In this document: piece by piece, positions 1-8,648 of the stretch
Numbering within the stretch: position 1 is the first letter of the stretch
Layout: every line of letters starts with the position of its first letter
NCBI RefSeq assembly: GCF_024347675.1
Contig: NZ_AP024882.1
Coordinates: 1,426,001-1,490,000, forward strand
From: Vibrio ishigakensis
GTDB lineage: Bacteria; Pseudomonadota; Gammaproteobacteria; Enterobacterales; Vibrionaceae
DNA: 64,000 nt
Reading direction: 5' to 3'
Position numbers and translations under genes: made by a program
Notes under the pieces: model-generated
What the model was told of the DNA's origin: nothing
The model's database searches: none
What the model saw: the letters and a program-made list of their open reading frames with translations, nothing else

Positions 1-586
1 CTATGACATTACTTCCAAGCCAGGCGTCTTTCTTTAGATGGATCTCTCCGGTTTGGTTTAGGGTGTCAGGCATACCTCGTGCGCGCGCGTTTGCATCGAT
101 GGGATGACCTGAATATCCAAACAGGTTACATCCACCGGCAATACGCACGTTATCTTCAATAATGACCCGACTGCTGACAGCGATGGTTACCTGCCAACCG
201 ATGCCGACATTGTTACCAATAAAAAGCAGAGGCTCTGGATAGTGGCTACTGGCTGAAAAGGTGGTTTGTCCGGATATACGGCAGTTGTGCCCAATCTCTA
301 TATTTAGTGGGCCGGAAACAAAAGGTGTTCCGGTATAAAGAAGGAATTGTTTGCCTACACGGTTGCAGCGACCTTTGAATGCGGGTGTGTAGACCAGTGC
401 TTGTGTGAAGAAGGTCATTGCCGAGCTCAGGGTTTGATATCCTATGCGCACTGCCTTGCAATACAGTATAGGTAGAGGCAGGTCTGCGGTTCTCATCGAT
501 TTAACCAGATTAAACAGACGGCGCTTCATGGGACTGTCGCCTTGTTTTAGCCAAGTCTTAAGCTGATGTTGAGTGAAAAGAGTCAT
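1..586 (-). CDS. sypM: SypM-like acyltransferase, left-handed beta-helix family (partial, 3' end off the window)
   Basis: The reading frame opens at an ATG at 586 and runs off the left edge without a stop, so only about 195 N-terminal residues are visible. The visible protein has hexapeptide-repeat character (for example GPLNIEIGHNCRIS, IEDNVRIAGGCNLFGYSGHP and HLKKDAWLGSNVI). This is the WbbJ/LacA-type acetyltransferase fold that transfers an acetyl group from acetyl-CoA to sugars. It is the last gene of the visible syp-like cluster and has its own -24/-12 promoter in the 59-bp gap after sypL. In V. fischeri the gene at this position is sypM, also an acetyltransferase. The role is inferred to be O-acetylation of the exopolysaccharide repeat. 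The acyl donor and acceptor cannot be read from the sequence. Confidence 0.85.
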   Translation of the reverse strand, partial: MTLFTQHQLKTWLKQGDSPMKRRLFNLVKSMRTADLPLPILYCKAVRIGYQTLSSAMTFFTQALVYTPAFKGRCNRVGKQFLLYTGTPFVSGPLNIEIGHNCRISGQTTFSASSHYPEPLLFIGNNVGIGWQVTIAVSSRVIIEDNVRIAGGCNLFGYSGHPIDANARARGMPDTLNQTGEIHLKKDAWLGSNVI

Positions 587-625
587 TCGTCGTCCTTGAT
601 ATTTCTTGTTTCCTACCAAGGGTGT

Positions 626-641
626 TACATAAAGCGTGCCA
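626..641 (-). promoter_or_regulatory. Sigma-54 promoter of sypM
   Basis: Read on the minus strand the sequence is TGGCAC-N5-ATGTA. The -24 TGGCAC box is perfect and the spacing is correct, but the -12 box has GT instead of GC. It lies between the sypL stop and the sypM start, about 45 bp downstream of the TTCTCA palindrome at 680-694. V. fischeri also has a SypG-dependent promoter ahead of sypM. Confidence 0.7.
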
Positions 642-645
642 GTTT

Positions 646-2010
646 TTATTGAGTGGTTTGGACGGTAACCTGTTGTTGTTTCTCATTCTGAGAATCGATT
701 TGTACAATGCGCGAGATGGCAATGATGAGCGCAGCCAGGATATAAATAGGCCATACGAAGCCTTGGGTTAGGAAGGTGCCTGAAACGACAGTGCCTATCA
801 TGCCAGCGTAGACCGCACCTGAGGCGCTGTACAGATAGGGTGATTCGCAGTTTGATATTTGTTGAAGACTATTGTGAGCGGTGCGTATCAAACTGATGAT
901 CAAAATGATAAATACAAGAAGGCCAAGAAAACCTGTCTCAGCGAGTACTCCGAACCAGGTGCTGTGCACCGCATGATTCAAACCATCCCAGTGAGAGCTG
1001 TAGAAGAAGTAATTTACATAAAAGTTGTTTAGCCCCACACCAGTGAAGGGGTTATCTACTGCCATTTTGGCGGCAGCTTCCCACGCATATAGACGTCCCA
1101 TTGCAGAAGCATCTATACCTGCTTCGGCTGCGCCCCCTGATGCTCGAGAGCCAATCCCCGCAACCACATACAAAACCAGAGCACCTACAGCCCCCAGCGA
1201 GAAGAATAGAACCTTAGAGCGGATCATTCGGTAGCCAAACACGGCGCATACGCTGAGCATTCCCAATAACCCACCTCGACTCTGTGTGGCTATGATGGCG
1301 GTAAATAGGCACACCACCACCACAATTGAAATGAAACGAGCAAAGCCCGTGAGCTTAGTATTCAAGGAAATAGATAGGGAAAAGGCAAACGGGAACAGCA
1401 GCACAAGCGCTAGGTCGTTAGGATCGCCAAGCATAGAGCCAATTTGACGGCCTATGGTCACGCGACTTCCTTCAACCAACCCAATGCCCATTGCCGCGTT
1501 ATAATTGGCGACCATCGCCACGAGTCCGCCTGCGAGTATGATGGCCCAGCACGCCTTTGTGAGTTGCTCCTTATCATTGACCACCCACAGAATGGCAAGC
1601 GTCATCACCATTATCTTCCAATAGATACCAGAGAAGTTACTCCAAGCGATATCTCGATTAGAGGCGAAGATGATGCCTAAAGTCACTAGAACCCAGAACA
1701 GGACCAGCCAGTTGAGACTATGATGCCAGTAGAGCTTCAGCTTCCTGCTTATCACTAGGTGCCATCCAATGGAAGCAAGAGCGCCGAGAGAGAGCAGCAG
1801 TGGCAACTTGAACGGCATTAAGGCTGGCACTACCTCATGGATCCTAAAAAAGCTGAATATGACAAATAGCAGGATGAGCCAGAACAGGTTTCTTACCACG
1901 CCCAATATCGCAATAGGTAGAAGCGCCAAGGCCACTCCTACGGCCGGATGTGGGATAAGAACCCAGGCTCCGGTTATGACTGCGATATAGATCAGGGCTA
2001 GATAAGGCAT
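646..2010 (-). CDS. sypL: SypL-like O-antigen ligase/polymerase (Wzy/WaaL family)
   Basis: This is a polytopic inner-membrane protein of about 454 residues with roughly ten or more hydrophobic segments. It carries the large periplasmic loop typical of Wzy_C/O-antigen ligase proteins, including the stretch NPFTGVGLNNFYVNY (compare the family's hPhxGhGhxNF motif) and the HSTWFGVLAETGFLGLLVF segment. It probably polymerises or ligates the lipid-linked repeat units of the exopolysaccharide. The ORF can be extended upstream to 2088, but the ATG at 2010 is preferred. It overlaps the sypK stop as TAATG (translational coupling), and the extension has no hydrophobic or conserved character. The 3' end contains a SypG-binding palindrome serving sypM. 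Confidence 0.85.
   Translation of the reverse strand: MPYLALIYIAVITGAWVLIPHPAVGVALALLPIAILGVVRNLFWLILLFVIFSFFRIHEVVPALMPFKLPLLLSLGALASIGWHLVISRKLKLYWHHSLNWLVLFWVLVTLGIIFASNRDIAWSNFSGIYWKIMVMTLAILWVVNDKEQLTKACWAIILAGGLVAMVANYNAAMGIGLVEGSRVTIGRQIGSMLGDPNDLALVLLFPFAFSLSISLNTKLTGFARFISIVVVVCLFTAIIATQSRGGLLGMLSVCAVFGYRMIRSKVLFFSLGAVGALVLYVVAGIGSRASGGAAEAGIDASAMGRLYAWEAAAKMAVDNPFTGVGLNNFYVNYFFYSSHWDGLNHAVHSTWFGVLAETGFLGLLVFIILIISLIRTAHNSLQQISNCESPYLYSASGAVYAGMIGTVVSGTFLTQGFVWPIYILAALIIAISRIVQIDSQNEKQQQVTVQTTQ
680..694. promoter_or_regulatory. SypG-binding element ahead of sypM
   Basis: TTCTCATTCTGAGAA is a 15-bp inverted repeat with a 3-bp centre. It fits the V. fischeri SypG element TTCTCA-N3-TGMDWN (consensus from memory). 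It is embedded in the 3' end of the sypL coding sequence, upstream of the sypM -24/-12 promoter. Confidence 0.75.
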
Positions 2011-3359
2011 TATGCCGACACTCCTTGTCTTTGCACTAGGGCTCTCCCAAGAGTGAGTTGCAAAGCAAGCGCCAGCAAGATCAACCAAGGGGTAATACCT
2101 TTATAAGCAAGAAGCAGTCCAACTATCGGAAGGACCATTGCAGTAGAGAGTCTTGACAGGCTAAAGGGTAGTGAGTAAGCACGCTGAGAAATGAAGCAAA
2201 TGGTTAAGGCGCGGCCCAATTGAGCCAGACCTAGAGTAAGCATAATTGTCCAGATGGACAGCTCTTGATGCATAAACAGGGAGCTTAGCGCTAGGATAAC
2301 AACGCCAAGGTTGATCCAAAATAGCGGTAAGGTGCGCCCTTTAACTAGGCTGCCAAGGTTTAAAAGCTCCCCCCATTCTTTACCAAGGGCCATGAGAAGG
2401 GTACCTACAAGCAGTAGTGCACTAGGGTTATAAACCTCTGGTAAAGCGTATTGGATAAACAGTTGTCCGAAGCACAGTACACACATCGTAAGCATCCCAA
2501 CTAGGGTGATACCCATTTCTGTATAACTCGCCGCCTGTTCAGGGTGTTCTTTTGCAAGCTTGATCCGCTTTGGCATCCACCACATGCCAAAGGGCTGAAT
2601 AAGAAAGCACATGGCCAGCGCAAACTTAGCCGCGATTGCATATTGCCCTAGCACCTCAAGGGAGGTGTTGCTGGCAATGATCCAGCGCTCGGAGCCATTA
2701 AGCCCAAAAGCCACCAAGCCAGAGAGCATCAGGGGCAAGCAGTATTTTAGTGAAACCTTAACTAAGCGTTTACTTGGGCGGGTAATCTTTAACTTTGAGC
2801 TGTATAACGAGCACATAAGCTGAACTAAATGTGCCATAAACGCCGATAGCAATACGCCCTGAACGCCATAGCCAAGGTTAAGAGCCAGTAGTACACATAG
2901 CGCCTGAACCAGAGCGATACCGAGGCTGATCTTGATAAAGGCAAGGGTCTTATTTTGCATGCGAAGCCACACCATACAGATAGCAAGGGGGCTCTCGATA
3001 GACAGCGAAATAGCCAAGATATAGAGGCTAGATTGAGAGATAAGTTGACCTTCTCCGACACCTGTCACTAAAGCAAGAGCAACAATCGAGCAAATAAGGG
3101 ATAGACCAAAGGTGAGGGTGAAGATTTGGTTTGCGCGCGTTAAGCCGTTTTTGGTGGCGAATCGATAAAGCGCCTCATGCAGTGCGAACGAGATAAGGAT
3201 GCCAAGCACTGCCATAGTGGTAGCAACTAGCTCAAGTTCACCCATTTCAGCAGGGGTTAAAAACCGGGTGAAGATTGGCAGCATGATAAGAGACAATCCC
3301 TTGCTAAGGGCAATGGAGAGCGCAAATGCGGCCATTTGAAACTTGGGGTTCTCTTTCAT
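2010..3359 (-). CDS. sypK: SypK-like Wzx flippase (MATE/PST polysaccharide transporter superfamily)
   Basis: The protein has about 449 residues and 12-14 predicted membrane helices. Its N-terminus, KGLSLIMLPIFTRFLTPAEMGELELV, is the signature beginning of oligosaccharide flippases (Wzx/RfbX, MVF fold). It should translocate undecaprenyl-linked repeat units across the inner membrane for the SypL polymerase. The longer frame would begin with TTG at 3389 inside sypJ. The ATG at 3359 sits 4 bp after the sypJ stop with an AGGA box 10 nt upstream, so it is chosen. Its position between glycosyltransferases and the polymerase matches sypK in V. fischeri. Confidence 0.85.
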   Translation of the reverse strand: MKENPKFQMAAFALSIALSKGLSLIMLPIFTRFLTPAEMGELELVATTMAVLGILISFALHEALYRFATKNGLTRANQIFTLTFGLSLICSIVALALVTGVGEGQLISQSSLYILAISLSIESPLAICMVWLRMQNKTLAFIKISLGIALVQALCVLLALNLGYGVQGVLLSAFMAHLVQLMCSLYSSKLKITRPSKRLVKVSLKYCLPLMLSGLVAFGLNGSERWIIASNTSLEVLGQYAIAAKFALAMCFLIQPFGMWWMPKRIKLAKEHPEQAASYTEMGITLVGMLTMCVLCFGQLFIQYALPEVYNPSALLLVGTLLMALGKEWGELLNLGSLVKGRTLPLFWINLGVVILALSSLFMHQELSIWTIMLTLGLAQLGRALTICFISQRAYSLPFSLSRLSTAMVLPIVGLLLAYKGITPWLILLALALQLTLGRALVQRQGVSA

Positions 3360-3363
3360 GGTG

Positions 3364-4488
3364 TTAATCCTGTTTAGCAAGACTAGCAATGGGTTGTGAT
3401 GCCAATAGAGATTGAGCTATCTCTTGATAGGCTTTTTCCGCTGTATATTGCCTAGCAATGGCCTGTCCACTCATGCCTAAATGCCAGAAACACTCTTTAC
3501 GGTGTAGGACCATTCTCAAAACTGAATGTAGGCTTTGTGCATTGTTCGGCTCGTATTTCAGGCAGTGCTGCCCCTCGACCAATATGCGATCCCAATAGGC
3601 ACCATCCCGCGGAATCACCACGATAAGACCGCAGGCTAGGGCTTCTAGGGTTGATAAGCCAAAGGGCTCATTGACGCTGGTGGAGACATATACATGACTG
3701 GTGGCACGGATCTGGTCCAGATCTTGTGGGTTCTCATGCCAATGAATATGTTTGATGTCGCGATCGATCTGGCATTGCTCTGCTTTGGTTTGCTGAGGTT
3801 TGATATAGCAGACGTTGGCGTGTAAACAATGGTTCAGGCCTTGTGTTTGCATTGCCTCAGTAAGAAGGTCCAGCCCTTTCCACTTTAAGAGAGATGCGGC
3901 CCAGAATACGCTTATTGGTAGACTGTTTTCTATCTGAGGCTTAGGCCATTTCGATAGACCATTGATGAAAGGAACAAAGTTTTGTTTAAGCACTTCAGCA
4001 TCAAGGCAGAACTGAATACTGGCTTTAGCAGAGGGCAAGTAGAAAGTGGTATGTCCTTGATTTAGGCACCAATGACTAGATCTGGATTTAGCTATTGGAC
4101 CGTGGATAATCTGGATGAGCTTAATATTAAACAGGTGCGCCACTAGGTAGGCAGCCAGATCCACACCAGGCCCGCTTGCAACCACGATTTGGCTCGGAAT
4201 AGAGGCGCGAACCAACAGTAATCTAAACATTAGCCAGCCAATTGCCATGCAAAAATAGAGCTGTTTAAACCAGTATCCCAACCCTTTCGTCTGGGCTAGC
4301 AGCAACTCTGGAGTTCTCAGCATTGCTGAGTCTTGGCAATTGAGGTCTTGCCAGCTATTTAAATGAGAAGAAAGAACCTCAATGGGCAGTTGGTTAGAAA
4401 CAAGATTTAGCGCCGCCGTGGTCGCAACCTTTGAGCCGCCGTGAAAGGGTATAGGGTCAAACAGCAAAACGTATCTAGCGAGCTTCAT
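3364..4488 (-). CDS. sypJ: SypJ-like glycosyltransferase, GT4 family
   Basis: This is a cytoplasmic GT-B glycosyltransferase of 374 residues. The C-terminal half carries the GT4 nucleotide-sugar site around SVNEPFGLSTLEALACGLIVV (an E-x7-E motif), preceded by a VFWAASLLKWKGLDLLTEAM strand. The N-terminus has FDPIPFHGGSKVA, the acceptor-side glycine loop. It has a strong Shine-Dalgarno sequence (AAGGAGG) and overlaps sypI by 14 bp. The presumed role is adding one sugar of the repeat unit. Donor and linkage are not deducible. Confidence 0.85.
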   Translation of the reverse strand: MKLARYVLLFDPIPFHGGSKVATTAALNLVSNQLPIEVLSSHLNSWQDLNCQDSAMLRTPELLLAQTKGLGYWFKQLYFCMAIGWLMFRLLLVRASIPSQIVVASGPGVDLAAYLVAHLFNIKLIQIIHGPIAKSRSSHWCLNQGHTTFYLPSAKASIQFCLDAEVLKQNFVPFINGLSKWPKPQIENSLPISVFWAASLLKWKGLDLLTEAMQTQGLNHCLHANVCYIKPQQTKAEQCQIDRDIKHIHWHENPQDLDQIRATSHVYVSTSVNEPFGLSTLEALACGLIVVIPRDGAYWDRILVEGQHCLKYEPNNAQSLHSVLRMVLHRKECFWHLGMSGQAIARQYTAEKAYQEIAQSLLASQPIASLAKQD

Positions 4489-5650
4489 AACTGCCTCCTT
4501 TCAGGACTCGGGTGCTAACTAAGGTTTTCAGAGGTGACATTAGCGACAGCCAAGAGGGTTTAGATTGGCTGCGCATGATGGTGTGGTATTGCTCTTCTAA
4601 AGCCTTTGTGTTGGCTTGAATGGAGAAGCGCTGCTCAGCACGTTGGTACCCTTGTTTGGCGAGATCTTGATAAAGTGCTCGATTGCTCAGGGCTTTATCG
4701 ACACATTCAACCAACTCTTGCTCGTTCTCAAACAAGAGGCCACTGATGCCATGCTCGACGACCTCCGGAATACCACCGACATTGGAAGCTATGACTGGAA
4801 GGTGTTGCCAAAATGCTTCTACCAGAACGAGACCGAATGCTTCACTTCGAGCGCCACTAATAAAAAGGTCCGCTTCAGCTAGATAGTCGCTGACGTTGTT
4901 AACCTCTCCAACAAAGTGAACCTGCTGTGCTACGTCAAGACGGACAGTTAAACCTTTGAGTTTGGCTCGTTCTGGCCCTTCGCCAATGATGACTAGATGG
5001 CAGTTTTCTTCAAATTTAGAAAGTGCTTCAATGATGCGGTCAAAGCCTTTTCGGTGTATCAGAGAACCCACGCTGATAAGAACCTTTGCATCGTTTGGGA
5101 TCCCTAGAATCTGTTTCAGGTTAAGCTTGGAGGCGGTCGTTTCGGGCACTCCGTTATAGATAACGTTTAGATTCTCTTTTGGGTAACCATCTTGGTTTAA
5201 GCCAATGGATACAGCCTTACTCACGGTGACGAGATTAGGCACCAAATTGAGACCTAGAGAGAGTCGGTCGTGCAGATTGTAGTGACAATGTAACTGGCAG
5301 AGGTGAGGAATGCCCTTGATCCTTGCTGCTAGGGTTACCCATTGGCAGGGCGCGGCGCTGTTGATGTGGATGCAGTCGATCTGCTTTTCATCAATGAGGG
5401 TTAATGCATGCTGAAGCTGTTCGTACCAAGTGAGAGGTTTAAACTGTTTCTCCTGCCAACTGAAGGCAATAGAAAAAGAGTAAAAGCGAGCGGGAATGCT
5501 TAAATGATTACACTCGCTGTACAGGGCGGTGTTGTTGGTCCAGATGAATGGATTAAACTCGTTACTGAGACTCTTTACTAAATTGAGAAGACAGACCTCG
5601 CTTCCTCGGATCCAGTTGTCTCCATAATGTACGAACAGAATATTTTTCAT
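4475..5650 (-). CDS. sypI: SypI-like glycosyltransferase, GT4 family (start corrected to 5650)
   Basis: This is a GT-B glycosyltransferase of about 391 residues. It has an N-terminal acceptor domain (GDNWIRGSEVCLLNL) and a C-terminal GT4 domain (VSVGSLIHRKGFDRIIEAL, then ARSEAFGLVLVEAFWQHLPVIASNVGGIPEVV). The frame extends to an ATG at 5674, but a perfect sigma-54 promoter at 5678-5693 would start transcription near 5667, downstream of that codon. The ATG at 5650 has an AAAGGAG ribosome site and starts directly at the conserved MKNILFVHYG strand, so it is chosen. It heads the second transcriptional block (sypI-J-K-L). Confidence 0.85.
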   Translation of the reverse strand: MKNILFVHYGDNWIRGSEVCLLNLVKSLSNEFNPFIWTNNTALYSECNHLSIPARFYSFSIAFSWQEKQFKPLTWYEQLQHALTLIDEKQIDCIHINSAAPCQWVTLAARIKGIPHLCQLHCHYNLHDRLSLGLNLVPNLVTVSKAVSIGLNQDGYPKENLNVIYNGVPETTASKLNLKQILGIPNDAKVLISVGSLIHRKGFDRIIEALSKFEENCHLVIIGEGPERAKLKGLTVRLDVAQQVHFVGEVNNVSDYLAEADLFISGARSEAFGLVLVEAFWQHLPVIASNVGGIPEVVEHGISGLLFENEQELVECVDKALSNRALYQDLAKQGYQRAEQRFSIQANTKALEEQYHTIMRSQSKPSWLSLMSPLKTLVSTRVLKGGSYEAR

Positions 5651-5677
5651 TGCACACTCCTTTGCTGAAGTCATAAC

Positions 5678-5693
5678 TGCAAGGGGAGTGCCA
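5678..5693 (-). promoter_or_regulatory. Sigma-54 promoter of sypI
   Basis: On the minus strand the sequence is TGGCAC-TCCCC-TTGCA, a perfect match to the sigma-54 consensus TGGCAC-N5-TTGCA. It lies 28 bp upstream of the corrected sypI start and about 80 bp downstream of a SypG-binding palindrome. V. fischeri also has a SypG-dependent promoter ahead of sypI. Confidence 0.93.
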
Positions 5694-5754
5694 AAGTGTG
5701 AAAGCCCTTATAGGACGGGCGCTAAGAGCGATTGTCTGAATTTAGGAGAGGGGA

Positions 5755-6786
5755 CTAGTTAGACTGATTCTCAAATTGAGAATCGAGTTTTAGGTGGTAG
5801 TATCCAAGAAGTTCAGGGATAACTGCAGTTACCGAGAATTCTTTCTCAATAGTATCTTGAGCTGCCGTCTGTATCTTTTGCTTTTCGCTATCTGAAAGAG
5901 AGTCCCAACTTGAGAGACAGTTTGCGAGCGCTTCTACATCTGAGACAACAAAGCCATTTTGGTTGTGCTTCACTAATTTACTGATATCCCCTACATCAAG
6001 GCTAGCAACAGGGACGCCTCGCGCCATTGCCTCGAGTGCTGTCATAGGCAGACCCTCATAGCGTGAGGTGATAAGTAACAGCTCCAGTCTTGGATAGACG
6101 CTACCCATATCCGTTTGAAAACCCTCGAAAACAACATTCTTGGGAGCCGCTTGCTCGAGTTCGTTTCGCAAAGGGCCATCGCCGTATAGATGAAAAGCAT
6201 ATTGTGGACACTGAACTGCAAGCTCGATAAATCTATCAGGGCCTTTCTCTGGGCTTAGCCTACCTACAAACCCGAAGTGTTTGTCAGCCGTGTGACTCGT
6301 AGGTTCAGGCATCTGAATAAAATTTTTGATAACTTCTGATTTAAAAGGAATCTTAGCTTGGATCTTGTCGCTGACGCACAGGTTGGTGTTGGCAAGAAAG
6401 GCGGTATACCTGTCTAGCATATCGTAGAGTCTAACCCTTCCTGCAGGTGTCTCTCCGGCATGAAAGGTGCTCACCAGTTTGACCCCTGAAAACGGTAAAC
6501 TTAGCTTTGCCAGGATATTGGCTTTATAGCCATGGCTATGAACTACTGTCGGAGAGTGGGTTTTAACGGCGTCTCTCAGGCTCGTTCCAAGCTCTTCTAC
6601 GTAGTGGTATTCGATACTGTTGCACTCAAGGCGGGTAATGATTTCCGCTGGCGATGAATAGCGTTTCACAAGCACGACCCGCACAGGGACGTCAATACTT
6701 TTGAGCCCCTGCGCGAGTTCAACAATATGGGTTTCTATACCGCCAAAGGTGAGGCTATCAACCAAAAGCCATACTGACTTACTCAT
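5755..6786 (-). CDS. sypH: SypH-like glycosyltransferase, GT4 family
   Basis: This is a 343-residue GT-B fold glycosyltransferase. The N-terminal motif VDSLTFGGIETHIVELA, the DxHSHGYKANI region and the GT4 donor site TSRYEGLPMTALEAMARGVPVASLDVG are all clear. Its ATG overlaps the sypG stop by 4 bp (ATGA), so it is cotranslated with the regulator. The last codons contain a SypG-binding palindrome that serves the following sypI promoter. The sugar specificity is unknown. Confidence 0.85.
   Translation of the reverse strand: MSKSVWLLVDSLTFGGIETHIVELAQGLKSIDVPVRVVLVKRYSSPAEIITRLECNSIEYHYVEELGTSLRDAVKTHSPTVVHSHGYKANILAKLSLPFSGVKLVSTFHAGETPAGRVRLYDMLDRYTAFLANTNLCVSDKIQAKIPFKSEVIKNFIQMPEPTSHTADKHFGFVGRLSPEKGPDRFIELAVQCPQYAFHLYGDGPLRNELEQAAPKNVVFEGFQTDMGSVYPRLELLLITSRYEGLPMTALEAMARGVPVASLDVGDISKLVKHNQNGFVVSDVEALANCLSSWDSLSDSEKQKIQTAAQDTIEKEFSVTAVIPELLGYYHLKLDSQFENQSN
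5768..5782. promoter_or_regulatory. SypG-binding element ahead of sypI
   Basis: TTCTCAAATTGAGAA is a perfect inverted repeat around a 3-bp centre and fits TTCTCA-N3-TGMDWN. It lies within the final codons of sypH, about 80 bp upstream of the sypI -24 box. That is a normal enhancer distance for a sigma-54 activator. Confidence 0.8.
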
Positions 6787-8261
6787 TGCTCTTTAGCCTG
6801 AGCTTCCCACTGTTGCTTTTTGCGATAGATGGTGGCGGGGCTAAGATCTAAAAGGACTGCGGCATTTAGTACGTTACCATCGCAGTGCTTGATAGCCTGC
6901 TGTATGGTTTCTCGTTCAACAAGCCACATAGGTTTAATCTCTATCTCTTCTGGTTCGGCAGCAATAGGCTCTGGTACTTGTTCAGTAGTGGCAGGAACGT
7001 CTTGCTCTACCGGCACCGGAGCCACTGCAGGCTCAATATTAACGGTCACTTCGGTCGGTGCGGCAGTAGGCTCAGTTGAACCTTTGTTAACCAGTTTGTT
7101 TAGTGGCGATGGCAGGTATTCTAGCTTCACCTCGGTATCATCGTTAAGCACGACGATATTGCGCATCACATTCTGTAATTGTCTAACATTACCCGGCCAT
7201 TCATAGCCTTGAAATAGGCGTTCAACCTCAGCACTCAGTTTGGTAAAGCGTTTTCCATCCTGCCTAGAATACTGACGAAGGAAATGACTGGCCAGTATGG
7301 TGATATCCTTACCGCGCTCGCGAAGAGCAGGCATGTCGATTGGAATGACGTGCACGCGGTAGTAAAGGTCTTCACGAAATCTTCCCTCGGCCACCTCTTG
7401 CAGTGGGTCACGGTTGGTCGCGCAGATGATACGCACGTCCACTTTAGACTCTTTTGAACCGCCTAAGGGGGTGAAGGTACCGAGTTGCAGGAACCTCAAA
7501 AGTTTCTTTTGCATCTCGAGATCCATTTCGCACAGCTCATCCAAAAAGAGGGTACCGCCATGGGCTTGCGCCGCTGCGCCTTTCCTGTCGCTGGTGGCTC
7601 CGGTGTAAGCGCCTTTGACGTGACCAAAGATCTCGCTTTCCATTAGATCTTTAGGGATTGCACCGCAGTTGATGGCGACAAAAGGTTTATCGGCGCGTTT
7701 GCTCTGTTTGTGTATGGCTTCAGCACATACCTCTTTACCGGTACCGCTCTCACCTAATACAAACACGCTTGCGGTCGTCGGCGCAACGGAATCTATGGTT
7801 TTGTAGACTGCCTGCATGGGCAAGCTAGAGCCAATAAAACCGTGGAATTTGGCGCGATCAAACTCGGTTTCGAGTTTATCCACCAGCTTTTCTAGCTTGG
7901 CTTTTTGTAGGTGCAATCTAACGGAGGTCTTAAGACGCTCTGCTTGGATTGGTTTTTCGAGAAAGTCTTCAGCACCTTTTTGAAGCAGGGTAACCGCAGT
8001 ATTCACCGAGCCGTGGGCTGTGGCTATGATGACCGAGGTTTGGAATTGGCGCTCCATGATCCAATCAAGGATCTCTTCGCCTGTGGTATCTGGGAGTTTG
8101 AGGTCGAGAATAACTAGCTGCGGCTTGTAGTTATTGATGAACTCTTTGGCATCCTTACCTGTTTCAACATGGAATAGGTCGTAGGGCTCGTCCTTGACAT
8201 ACTGCTTGTAGAGGATCGCCAGAGAGGTGGAATCTTCTACCAGTAAAACTCTTGGGCTCAT
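6783..8261 (-). CDS. sypG: SypG-like sigma-54-dependent response regulator
   Basis: This is an NtrC-class activator of 492 residues. Residues 1-115 are a receiver domain with phospho-acceptor Asp53 (VILDLKLPD). Residues about 140-375 are an AAA+ domain with Walker A GESGTGKE, sigma-54 contact loop GAYTGA (F replaced by Y) and GGTLFLDEL. The C-terminus is a Fis-type helix-turn-helix (NVLNAAVLLDLSPATIYRKKQQW). Between AAA+ and HTH is a Pro/Glu/Val/Thr-rich linker of about 55 residues that looks disordered. Asp53 corresponds to the residue known to control SypG in V. fischeri. It should be phosphorylated through an HPt donor and activate the sypA, sypI and sypM promoters. It has a good ribosome site (AAGGATG). 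Confidence 0.93.
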   Translation of the reverse strand: MSPRVLLVEDSTSLAILYKQYVKDEPYDLFHVETGKDAKEFINNYKPQLVILDLKLPDTTGEEILDWIMERQFQTSVIIATAHGSVNTAVTLLQKGAEDFLEKPIQAERLKTSVRLHLQKAKLEKLVDKLETEFDRAKFHGFIGSSLPMQAVYKTIDSVAPTTASVFVLGESGTGKEVCAEAIHKQSKRADKPFVAINCGAIPKDLMESEIFGHVKGAYTGATSDRKGAAAQAHGGTLFLDELCEMDLEMQKKLLRFLQLGTFTPLGGSKESKVDVRIICATNRDPLQEVAEGRFREDLYYRVHVIPIDMPALRERGKDITILASHFLRQYSRQDGKRFTKLSAEVERLFQGYEWPGNVRQLQNVMRNIVVLNDDTEVKLEYLPSPLNKLVNKGSTEPTAAPTEVTVNIEPAVAPVPVEQDVPATTEQVPEPIAAEPEEIEIKPMWLVERETIQQAIKHCDGNVLNAAVLLDLSPATIYRKKQQWEAQAKEQ

Positions 8262-8297
8262 AAAACATCCTTATCTTATTCGCGAATTTGGTTCTGA

Positions 8298-8648
8298 TTA
8301 GAGCGAGTTCTTGTGTTCTTCGAGTGCGTCTCTGGTTTGAATAAGCAGCGGTGGCAGATTTGCCCCTTTACTAAAGGCTTGTTCAAGCTGGCCATTAATG
8401 CAATGCGCTTCAACCGCACGGGAAAGATTGCCAAGACTGCGCGCACCCATGGCAAGGGCGGTGCTACCTAAAGTATGAGATTCGAATTCGAGCAATTTGA
8501 CATCTTGGGTGGTTAGAGCCGATTCAATTTCCGACATGCGCGTAGCGGACTCTTCTAAGAAGGCATCGATAAGCATGGGCAACACTTCGGCACTGGTGTC
8601 TGCCACCATCTGATCTAGGACTTGGGTATCGATTAAAGAATCCGACAT
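8298..8648 (-). CDS. Stand-alone HPt phosphotransfer protein in the position of sypE/sypF
   Basis: This is a protein of about 116 residues consisting of one histidine-phosphotransfer domain. The phospho-accepting motif is FESHTLGSTALAMGA (His58 with this start), in place of the usual HxLKGSA. The frame continues upstream through ATGs at 8711-8735 to a TTG at 8780. The ATG at 8648 has by far the best ribosome site (AAGGAG, 9-nt spacing) and gives an ordinary HPt length, so it is preferred. In V. fischeri this place between sypD and sypG holds sypE (PP2C/RsbW regulator) and sypF (hybrid kinase ending in an HPt). Here only the HPt function remains. It is the obvious phosphodonor for the SypG-like regulator encoded 36 bp downstream. 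No kinase is in the same operon; the nearest is the hybrid kinase at 13233. Confidence 0.85.
   Translation of the reverse strand: MSDSLIDTQVLDQMVADTSAEVLPMLIDAFLEESATRMSEIESALTTQDVKLLEFESHTLGSTALAMGARSLGNLSRAVEAHCINGQLEQAFSKGANLPPLLIQTRDALEEHKNSL

Noticed and set aside
246..461. 71-codon minus-strand ORF at the left edge
   Set aside because: It is an alternative frame inside the sypM acyltransferase, which has clear hexapeptide-repeat protein sequence in the other frame and continues off the edge.
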